Source: Acidobacteria bacterium RIFCSPLOWO2_12_FULL_65_11
Lineage (GTDB): Bacteria; Acidobacteriota; Vicinamibacteria; Vicinamibacterales; CAVVIG01
Assembly (NCBI GenBank): GCA_001767495.1
Contig: MELA01000025.1
Location: 1-36,847 of the forward strand
DNA: 36,847 nucleotides
Direction of reading: 5' to 3'
Made by a program: the position numbers and the translations under genes
Notes under the pieces: model-generated
Databases searched by the model: none
The model's input: the letters and a program-made list of their open reading frames with translations, nothing else
What the model was told of the DNA's origin: nothing
Shown: positions 30,511 to 36,847 of the stretch, one piece after another
How the letters are laid out: each line of letters opens with the position of its first letter
Numbering within the stretch: position 1 is the stretch's first letter

Positions 30511-31683
30511 ATGGCTGCTATGCGAACGGTGAATGCCCTCGAAGCCCGCGTGCGCGAGCGGCTGGCCGCCTGGGAGGCGTCCGGTCTGTTACGCGTGCTC
30601 CGTCCGCCCTCCGGCATCGATTTCTCGTCAAACGATTACCTGAATCTGGCCAGCCATCCGCTCATCGTCGAGCGGCTCGTCCAGGCCGTCGCTCGCGAAG
30701 GCTGCGGCAGCACCGGTTCGCGCCTCTTGCGTGGCGAGCGCGCGTCGTTTCAGGCGATCGAGCGCCGCTTCGCGCGGTTCAAGGGCACCGAAGGTGCGCT
30801 GTACTTCTCGAGCGGCTTTCTCGCCAACCTCGCCGTGCTGACGACGCTCGCCGAGCAGGGCGATGCGATCTTCTCGGACGACCGGAATCATGCCAGCCTG
30901 ATCGATGGCGCACGGCTCTCGGCGGCGCGCCGGGTCGTGTTCCCGCACAACGACGTCAATGAGCTGGCGCGTCTGATGGCTGAGGCGGGAGCGGCCGGGC
31001 ATCGCTTCGTGGTGGTGGAGTCGCTCTTCAGCATGGACGGCGACATGGCGCCGCTCGCCGAATACGCCCGGCTGTGCCACTCCACCGGAGCCTCGCTCAT
31101 CGTCGACGAAGCGCACGCAGTCGGGATCTACGGAGCGACGGGCAGTGGGCTGCTCGAAGCATGCGGCGTCGATGCCCATACGTGTATCTCGGTGAATACG
31201 GCAGGGAAGGCGCTCGGCGTCGGCGGCGCGTTCGTGGCAGGTCCCACGTGGGCGATCGACTACTTGATCCAGCGCGCCCGGCCGTTCGTGTTCTCGACCG
31301 CCGCGCCGCCCGCGCTCGCCTCCGCCCTGGACGCGAGCCTCGACATTGTCGCCAACGAACCCGAGCGGCGCCATCGGCTCGCGGCGCTGGCGCGCCAACT
31401 GCGATCCAGGCTGGCGGAGGCGCGTGTCGCTGTGCCCACTGGCACGTCGCAAATCATTCCCATCGTGATCGGCGACAACGAGCGGGCCGTGGCCGTCGCG
31501 AGCGCGCTCCAGGCGCAGGGGTTCGATGTGCGGGCGATTCGGCCGCCGAGCGTCCCGCCGGACACCTCGCGGCTCAGAATCTCGGTGAATGCCGGGCTGT
31601 CCGAGGAGACAATCGGCCATTTCGCCGTTTCACTCGCCGGCGCGCTCAGGGAGGTTGGGGTCTGCTGCGCGGCGTCTTCGTAA
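30511..31683 (+). CDS. bioF: 8-amino-7-oxononanoate synthase
   Basis: BioF condenses pimeloyl-thioester with alanine in a PLP-dependent reaction. The 390-aa product has FSSNDYLNLASHPLIVE, the substrate region STGSRLLRGERASFQAIERRFARF, VVESLFSMDGDMAPL, PLP contact DEAHAVGIYGATGSGLLEA, and the Schiff-base Lys in SVNTAGKALGVGGAFVAG. It starts at ATG 30511 with AAGGTGG upstream and ends by overlapping the predicted CTG start of bioD by 22 nt. No pimeloyl-ACP genes (bioC, bioH, bioW, bioI) are in the window, so precursor supply lies elsewhere. Confidence 0.95.
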   Translation: MAAMRTVNALEARVRERLAAWEASGLLRVLRPPSGIDFSSNDYLNLASHPLIVERLVQAVAREGCGSTGSRLLRGERASFQAIERRFARFKGTEGALYFSSGFLANLAVLTTLAEQGDAIFSDDRNHASLIDGARLSAARRVVFPHNDVNELARLMAEAGAAGHRFVVVESLFSMDGDMAPLAEYARLCHSTGASLIVDEAHAVGIYGATGSGLLEACGVDAHTCISVNTAGKALGVGGAFVAGPTWAIDYLIQRARPFVFSTAAPPALASALDASLDIVANEPERRHRLAALARQLRSRLAEARVAVPTGTSQIIPIVIGDNERAVAVASALQAQGFDVRAIRPPSVPPDTSRLRISVNAGLSEETIGHFAVSLAGALREVGVCCAASS

Positions 31684-32327
31684 CCGGAACCGACACCAAC
31701 ATCGGCAAGACGGTCGTGTCGGCGGCGCTCGTCTGCCGCTATCGCGGTGCGGCACCCGTCAGGTACTGGAAGCCGATCCAGACCGGCACCGAGCAGAGCG
31801 ACGACACCGCCCAGGTGCGGCGCCTGGCAGCCTGTTCGGCCGCCGAGATTCTGGACGACGGATTCCGGTTTGCGCCGTCTGTGTCGCCGCACCTTGCCGC
31901 ACAGTTGGCGGGCGAGCGCATCAGCGTCGGCACGCTGATGGCGCTGGCCGCGTCGCAGCCGCCGACGGACCGCTGGATTGTCGAAGGCGCTGGTGGCGTG
32001 CTCGTTCCGCTGAACGATTCAGATCTGATGATCGATCTGATCGCGCAGCTCGGGCTGCCGGTCGTCATCGTCTCGCCGAGCGGCCTGGGGACCATCAACC
32101 ACACGCTGCTGACGCTCGAAGTGCTGCGCGCACGTTTGGTGAGAATCGCCGGCGTGGTGATGGTCGGCGTGGCGGACGCCGAGAACCGGCTCGCGATCGA
32201 GCGCTACGGCGTCGCGAGCGTGATTGGCGAGCTGCCGATGTTGGTCCCGCTTGAGCCCCGCTCGCTCGAACGATGGGCGCAGACCTCGCTCGATCCCGAA
32301 GGGCGTGTGATGGAGTTCCTGAGATGA
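31662..32327 (+). CDS. bioD: Dethiobiotin synthetase with probable CTG start codon
   Basis: BioD closes the ureido ring using ATP and CO2. The family fold begins FVTGTDTNIGKTVVSAALVCRY (Walker A), then YWKPIQTGTEQSDDT, IVEGAGGVLVPLNDSDLMIDLIAQLGLPVVIV and GTINHTLLTLE. No ATG, GTG or TTG exists in this frame close upstream: the track start (31074) is 590 bp inside bioF. The first reasonable codon is CTG at 31662, placed 6 nt after a perfect GGAGGT (31650-31655), giving LLRGVFVTGTD, exactly the length expected from other BioD proteins, and 221 aa in total. An adjacent CTG at 31665 is an alternative. Its stop overlaps the bioA ATG by 4 nt. Confidence 0.93.
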   Translation: MLRGVFVTGTDTNIGKTVVSAALVCRYRGAAPVRYWKPIQTGTEQSDDTAQVRRLAACSAAEILDDGFRFAPSVSPHLAAQLAGERISVGTLMALAASQPPTDRWIVEGAGGVLVPLNDSDLMIDLIAQLGLPVVIVSPSGLGTINHTLLTLEVLRARLVRIAGVVMVGVADAENRLAIERYGVASVIGELPMLVPLEPRSLERWAQTSLDPEGRVMEFLR

Positions 32328-33670
32328 ACCGGCCCGCGAGAGCGTCGCCGACGCTGGTCGACCGCGATCGCGCGTGCGTGTGGCACCCCTACACGCAGGC
32401 CAGAATCGCGCCGCCCCCGGTGCCGATCGTCAGAGGCGAGGGCGTCTACCTCTATACGGAAGACGGCCGCCGACTGCTCGACGGGATCTCCTCGTGGTGG
32501 GTCAATATCCATGGCCACTCGCATCCCAAGTTGAACGAGGCGCTCACGGCGCAGGCGCGTGAGCTCGATCACGTCGTGTTTGCCGGATGCACGCATCCGC
32601 GGGCGGTCGAGCTGGCCGAGCGTCTCGTCGCCCTGCTGCCTCGAGGTCTGACGCGAGTGTTCTATTCCGACAACGGGTCCACGGCCGTGGAAGTGGCGCT
32701 GAAGCTCGCCCTCCAGTACTGGGGCAATCGCGGCGAGCCGTCGCGACGGACCTTCATCACTCTTCACCATGCGTATCACGGCGACACGGTCGGTGCGATG
32801 TCGGCGAGCGAGGACTCCATCTTCACGCGTCCGTTCGCATCGATGTTGTTCGATGTCCTGCGAGCACACCCGCCGTATTGTTATCGCTGTCCCTTGGGGC
32901 TGGAGCGATCGACGTGCCAGATCGATTGCCTCGGCGATCTCGAGCGCGTCTTGCGGGAACGGTCAGGATCGGTGGCCGGTGTGCTGGTCGAGCCGATGCT
33001 CCAAGGAGCGGGCGGCATGATCGTCTGGCCGGCCGAGTTTCTCGCAGGCGTCCGGCGCCTGTGCGATCGCTACGGGACGCTGATGATCGCCGACGAAGTG
33101 CTGACGGGATTTGGCCGGACGGGGCGCATGTTCGCGTGTGAGCACGCCTCGGTGTCGCCCGACATCATCTGCCTGTCGAAGGCGCTGACAGGAGGGTATC
33201 TGCCGCTCGGCGCGACGGTGGCGACCGAGGCTATCTACGAGGCCTTCTTGAGCGACGACCGCACGAAGACGTTCTTCCACGGCCACTCGTACACGGCCAA
33301 TCCGCTCGCCTGCGCCGTCGCACTGGCCAGCCTGGACGTGTTTGAGGAGACCGGCACGCTCGACACGGTCCGCGCCCTTGAAGGCTGGCTGCGTGAAGGG
33401 TTTGGGCCGCTGGCCGCGCTCCAGATGGTGGGTGACGTCCGCGTCATCGGCGGAGTGGGTATCGTCGAGCTGGTCACCGACAAGACGCGGAAGGATGCGG
33501 GCGGTTATCTCGACAACGTCGGCCCTCGCCTTGCCGAGGCCTTCCTCCATCGCGGACTCCTGCTGCGTCCGCTCGGCAACGTCCTCTACTTCATGCCACC
33601 GTACGTCATCACGAAGAACGAAACCGCGTGGGCGATCGAGCAGATTCACGAGGTGCTGAATGATCTCTGA
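32324..33670 (+). CDS. bioA: Adenosylmethionine-8-amino-7-oxononanoate aminotransferase
   Basis: BioA converts KAPA to 7,8-diaminopelargonate using SAM as amino donor. The product is 448 aa from ATG 32324, which overlaps the bioD stop (ATGA). Family motifs are VWHPYTQ near the N-terminus, LLDGISSWWVNIHGHSHP, VFYSDNGSTAVEVALKLALQYW, LHHAYHGDTVGAMS, IADEVLTGFGRTG, LSKALTGGYLPLGA with the PLP Lys, and FFHGHSYTANPLACAVALASL. CPLGLERSTC is a typical internal segment of many BioA enzymes. It is the last gene of the bioBFDA operon; a GC-rich repeat region follows. Confidence 0.96.
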   Translation: MNRPARASPTLVDRDRACVWHPYTQARIAPPPVPIVRGEGVYLYTEDGRRLLDGISSWWVNIHGHSHPKLNEALTAQARELDHVVFAGCTHPRAVELAERLVALLPRGLTRVFYSDNGSTAVEVALKLALQYWGNRGEPSRRTFITLHHAYHGDTVGAMSASEDSIFTRPFASMLFDVLRAHPPYCYRCPLGLERSTCQIDCLGDLERVLRERSGSVAGVLVEPMLQGAGGMIVWPAEFLAGVRRLCDRYGTLMIADEVLTGFGRTGRMFACEHASVSPDIICLSKALTGGYLPLGATVATEAIYEAFLSDDRTKTFFHGHSYTANPLACAVALASLDVFEETGTLDTVRALEGWLREGFGPLAALQMVGDVRVIGGVGIVELVTDKTRKDAGGYLDNVGPRLAEAFLHRGLLLRPLGNVLYFMPPYVITKNETAWAIEQIHEVLNDL

Positions 33671-33718
33671 GTGGCTGAGGGTGCGGCGCCTGCGGCCCGA
33701 GCGAGGCGCCAGCGGGAA

Positions 33719-33735
33719 GTCCGGCGTAGCCGGAC
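33719..33735. repeat. Hairpin related to the REP units, without GTAG
   Basis: GTCCGGC-GTA-GCCGGAC is a perfect 7-bp hairpin 49 bp after bioA. It shares the stem sequence of the GTAG hairpins but lacks GTAG. It may be a decayed copy or act as a terminator-like structure; no T-run follows. Confidence 0.6.
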
Positions 33736-33751
33736 CGCCGAGTGAGAGCGA

Positions 33752-33784
33752 GCGGGGGTGGGGCCCCGCGAGCATAGATAAATG
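33752..33784 (+). repeat. GC-rich hairpin element with conserved tail, copy 2
   Basis: GCGGGG-GTGGGG-CCCCGC (33752-33769) is a perfect 6-bp hairpin with the same loop as copy 1, followed by GAGCATAGATAAATG. It lies directly upstream of the octamer array and the small membrane protein gene, in the same orientation. Confidence 0.75.
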
Positions 33785-33824
33785 GTGCGTAAGTGCTTCG
33801 GTTCGTAGGTGCTGAGGTGCGTCG
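33785..33824 (+). repeat. Five degenerate 8-bp repeats across the start of a small membrane protein gene
   Basis: GTGCGTAA, GTGCTTCG, GTTCGTAG, GTGCTGAG and GTGCGTCG follow one another directly. The GTG start of the next ORF is the first codon of unit 2, and units 2-5 are translated. Gain or loss of one 8-bp unit would shift the frame. Confidence 0.6.
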
Positions 33825-34125
33825 GCGTCTCGTCGCGCTGAGGCAGCCGGCGCGTGCCAGACGCATCGCCCGGGCGCTGTGGATTGCCTGGGCGATTGTG
33901 GTCTGGAACGTGGTGTTCGACCGCGTGATCGTCGTCGCCGGCCGTGAGTATGTGTACGCGGCGACGGTCGCGGCGAAAGGCGCAGGCCCTTACGCGCGGA
34001 TGGACGACTGGATGCGCCCCGCCGTCACGCGCGCGCGATGGAGCGCAACAGCAGCGGGCGCCACGATTCTTTTTGTCGGACTTGTCGCCGTGCAGCTTTC
34101 AGTCCGTCGATCACGGTCCGGCTGA
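33793..34125 (+). CDS. Hypothetical two-helix membrane protein
   Basis: The 110-aa product has two hydrophobic segments (ALWIAWAIVVWNVVFDRVIVVAG and SATAAGATILFVGLVAVQLSV) separated by about 40 polar residues that contain YVYAATVAAKGAGPYARMDDWM. I do not recognise a family. The start is uncertain: GTG 33793 and a later in-frame GTG at 33817 both lie within an octamer repeat array, and there is no Shine-Dalgarno. It is bounded by a GC-rich hairpin element upstream and a REP-like inverted pair downstream, so its expression may be set by these repeats. Coding status rests on length, composition and the membrane segments. Confidence 0.6.
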   Translation: MLRFVGAEVRRRLVALRQPARARRIARALWIAWAIVVWNVVFDRVIVVAGREYVYAATVAAKGAGPYARMDDWMRPAVTRARWSATAAGATILFVGLVAVQLSVRRSRSG

Positions 34126-34213
34126 AGCCGGACACTACATCTGTGGTTTAGATATCTGTGGTTTAGACATCTGTGGTTGAGCTATCTGTCGTAGTGTCCG
34201 CCTTTAGGCGGAC
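34116..34213. repeat. REP-like inverted pair flanking a 15-bp tandem array
   Basis: The left unit is on the minus strand (GTAGTGTCCGGC...; 34138-34116; stem GTCCGGC-TGAA-GCCGGAC). The middle has ATCTGTGGTTTAGAT, ATCTGTGGTTTAGAC and ATCTGTGGTTGAGCT plus a partial ATCTGT (34139-34189). The right unit is on the plus strand (GTAGTGTCCGCC-TTTA-GGCGGAC; 34191-34213). It separates the hypothetical membrane protein gene from the end of the M28-like gene and has the same plan as the array at 13285-13404. Confidence 0.88.
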
Positions 34214-34214
34214 C

Positions 34215-35135
34215 TCATCGCGCCGGCGCGGTGAGGCGTGTTTCGATCTGGGGAAGCGCGGCGAGCAGCACGTCGCCGACCACCTGCAGGCTGCGTGCGC
34301 TGACGAGGTCGAGCGTGTCCTGGGCGGTGTGCCAGGCGGCAAAATCGAGGTCGATGATGTCGAGCGAGGGAACGCCGGCCTGCAGGAACGGCACATGGTC
34401 GTCTTCGACCTGCGTCGTCTCGGAAATGAAGTAATTGTCCAGTTTCTGGCGCTTCGCCGCGTCCCACACGATGTCGGTCAGCCAGCGTGTCGAGTTCAGG
34501 TCCCGCCGAATCCGAAGATCTCGATCGCCAATCATGTCCACGAGCAGGAAAGCCTTCAGGCTCGCGAGCGAACCGTCCCGCTTGGCGACTTCCACGTAGT
34601 GCCGGCTGCCATAGGTATTGTCCGTACCGGCCCACTCGGTGTTGACCGCCTCCTCGCCGTCGAGGAAGAGCACCTCGATCGTCAGCGCGTTTCTGCGTGC
34701 CTTCAGCACGCGCGCGATCTCGATGAGAAACGCCGCGCTCGACCCGCCGTCGTTGGCCCCGACGAAGCGGAACTGCCGGAAGAGCTTCGTGTCGTAGTGC
34801 CCCGCGATCACGAGCCGGTCCTTCCGCGCGCCGGGAATGGTGACGGCGAGATTCACCATCCGCATTCTGCCGAGCGGCGTCCGATCGTCCCACGCCTGTT
34901 CCACCGCGGTCAGGCCGGAGGAGGCGAGCTGGGTCTTGATGTAGGCGCGCGCCTGTTCGATGGCCGGCGAGCCGGCCGGCCGGGGACCAATGGCGACGAG
35001 CTGCCGCAGGTGCTCCCACGCGCGACTGGAATCAAAGCTCGGCGCAGGCGACTGCGCGGAGGCGCAGGCAGCCGCCATCAGCACCACCACCACTTTCTGT
35101 AATCCTGCAATCCTGTAATTCTGCAATCCTGCCAT
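34215..35135 (-). CDS. M28-family metallopeptidase resembling glutaminyl-peptide cyclotransferase
   Basis: The 306-aa exported protein (VVVVLMAAACASAQ hydrophobic signal) has M28 zinc-site motifs: IAGHYDTKLF, VGANDGGSS, FLDGEEAV, LLVDMIGD and AWHTAQDT. The segments GTDNTYGSRHYVE, VEDDHVPFLQAGVPSL and HYDTKLF match secreted glutaminyl cyclases more closely than ordinary aminopeptidases. Those enzymes convert N-terminal Gln to pyroglutamate. Activity is inferred, and an aminopeptidase remains possible. I use ATG 35135, which lies inside an 8-bp repeat array; GTG codons at about 35093 would give a shorter signal peptide. It follows citrate synthase on the same strand after 19 nt. Confidence 0.8.
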   Translation of the reverse strand: MAGLQNYRIAGLQKVVVVLMAAACASAQSPAPSFDSSRAWEHLRQLVAIGPRPAGSPAIEQARAYIKTQLASSGLTAVEQAWDDRTPLGRMRMVNLAVTIPGARKDRLVIAGHYDTKLFRQFRFVGANDGGSSAAFLIEIARVLKARRNALTIEVLFLDGEEAVNTEWAGTDNTYGSRHYVEVAKRDGSLASLKAFLLVDMIGDRDLRIRRDLNSTRWLTDIVWDAAKRQKLDNYFISETTQVEDDHVPFLQAGVPSLDIIDLDFAAWHTAQDTLDLVSARSLQVVGDVLLAALPQIETRLTAPAR

Positions 35136-35143
35136 CCTGCAAT
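35096..35143 (-). repeat. Six 8-bp repeats spanning the start codon of the M28/QC-like gene
   Basis: Reading the coding strand: ATTGCAGG, ATGGCAGG, ATTGCAGA, ATTACAGG, ATTGCAGG, ATTACAGA. The ATG of the second unit is the most upstream start of the gene, so four more units are translated. The unit length is not a multiple of three. Confidence 0.8.
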
Positions 35144-35154
35144 GTGACGATCTT

Positions 35155-36447
<1,293 letters not shown>

Positions 36448-36500
36448 GAGAAGGTCAAAAGCCAATAGGTAGAAGTTAAAAGGACATCGATCTTATTTTC

Positions 36501-36522
36501 GCGGGGCCCCAGCCCCGCTCGC
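36501..36522 (-). repeat. GC-rich hairpin element, copy 3 (upstream of gltA)
   Basis: On the minus strand GCGAGCGGGG-CTGGGG-CCCCGC forms a perfect 6-bp hairpin (GCGGGG/CCCCGC) followed by GAAAATAAGATCGATG. It is 54 nt from the gltA ATG and probably in the 5' UTR if the TAGAAT at 36557-36552 is the -10. Confidence 0.75.
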
Positions 36523-36551
36523 CCAGACGCTCGCAGCAGACTGGCGTTGCT

Positions 36552-36557
36552 ATTCTA
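36552..36557 (-). promoter_or_regulatory. Possible gltA -10 box
   Basis: TAGAAT on the minus strand, about 105 bp upstream of the gltA ATG, matches five of six -10 positions. No convincing -35 is seen. If used, the GC-rich hairpin would be transcribed as part of the leader. Confidence 0.3.
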
Positions 36558-36579
36558 TGTCAGGGTTCGGCCCAAAAGC

Positions 36580-36847
36580 CTAGCGGCCCTGGTCGGCGGC
36601 GTGGTGCCTGACGTCGCGCGCCGAAACGATGAAAATCACGTCTTCGGCGATGTTCGTGGCGTGATCCCCAATCCGCTCGAGGTGGCGTGACACGAGGATC
36701 AGGTCGAGCGCGGGCTCGATGGTGGCCGGATCCTGCAGCATATAGGTCAGCAGCTCGCGGAAGATCTGCGTCTTGAGCGCGTCCAGCTTGTCGTCCTCGT
36801 TCAGCACCTTCTGCGCCAAATCGGTGTCGCGGCGGACGAAGGCATCG
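36580..36847 (-). CDS. phoU: Phosphate transport system regulator PhoU (3' part; gene continues past the right edge)
   Basis: The open frame runs to the window edge, so the start is outside; the track start TTG 36819 is artificial. The 88 visible residues form the second PhoU repeat: DAFVRRDTDLAQKVLNEDDKLDALKTQIFRELLTYMLQDPATIEPALDLILVSRHLERIGDHATNIAEDVIFIVSARDVRH. ERIGDHATNIAE is the metal-binding signature of the family. PhoU links the Pst phosphate transporter to the PhoR/PhoB system. pst genes would be expected beyond the edge. The tail DVRHHAADQGR is typical of the end of PhoU proteins. Confidence 0.95.
   Translation of the reverse strand, partial: DAFVRRDTDLAQKVLNEDDKLDALKTQIFRELLTYMLQDPATIEPALDLILVSRHLERIGDHATNIAEDVIFIVSARDVRHHAADQGR

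Noticed and set aside
31074-31661. Long N-terminal extension of bioD in the ORF track
   Set aside because: This part overlaps bioF in another frame, is Arg-rich and non-homologous. BioD homology begins immediately after the proposed CTG.
34139-34189. Origin-type iterons
   Set aside because: Three 15-bp repeats without DnaA boxes or a replication gene nearby; better explained as the core of a REP-like pair.
34173-35102. 309-aa plus-strand ORF opposite the M28/QC-like gene
   Set aside because: The minus strand has the M28 metal-site motifs in order; the plus ORF has no recognisable domain and begins inside the REP-like array.

Overview
The window is a GC-rich (low-to-mid 60s % GC by eye), gene-dense bacterial chromosome segment with almost no gap over 150 bp. 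I see no rRNA, tRNA, CRISPR array, insertion sequence or prophage. The gene content suggests an Acidobacteriota-type chromosome, possibly Vicinamibacteria: rex-moaC, a LytS/LytR pair, HMT-MTHFR fusion, TMTC-like TPR membrane protein, large secreted TPR/HELAH protein, and many short GC-rich intergenic repeats. This placement is inference and no search was run.

Layout. 1-3.1 kb: tail of an unknown gene, a GNAT acetyltransferase, a secreted OB/Ig-like protein, then rex and moaC. 3.2-6.8 kb: signal peptidase I, a LytTR response regulator with its 5TM histidine kinase, and a metallophosphoesterase. 6.8-10.1 kb: fused homocysteine methyltransferase/methylenetetrahydrofolate reductase, then two different phosphatidylethanolamine-methyltransferase-like enzymes side by side. 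10.1-13.3 kb: a TMTC-like TPR membrane protein coupled to a glycosyltransferase resembling the N-terminal half of plant L-arabinokinase. 13.4-19.9 kb: two ICMT/NnrU-like membrane methyltransferases, a ketoacyl synthase, a geranylgeranyl-reductase-like flavoprotein (a possible lipid or prenyl-lipid set), and a secreted TPR metallopeptidase-like protein.

20-24.9 kb: leucine biosynthesis. leuA (no C-terminal regulatory domain) is followed by a rhomboid-like protein whose catalytic His is Pro. A LysR regulator diverges from leuA, and leuCD lie on its other side. 25-25.6 kb: RHH antitoxin and MazF toxin. 25.7-29.5 kb: a zinc/manganese-type uptake locus (Cys/His-rich small membrane protein, outer-membrane porin, binding protein, permease) with no ATPase gene. 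29.5-33.7 kb: a tight bioBFDA operon in which bioD appears to start at CTG. 33.8-36.8 kb: a small membrane protein, an M28/glutaminyl-cyclase-like enzyme, citrate synthase, and the 3' part of phoU at the right edge.

The least expected material is intergenic. It includes REP-like hairpins preceded by GTAG, twice arranged as inverted pairs around short tandem arrays; a GC-rich hairpin with a conserved tail found three times upstream of genes in the same orientation; imperfect inverted repeats at two convergent junctions and one start codon; and octamer arrays across the 5' ends of two genes. Several genes have a -10 box 8-9 nt from the start codon, suggesting leaderless transcripts.
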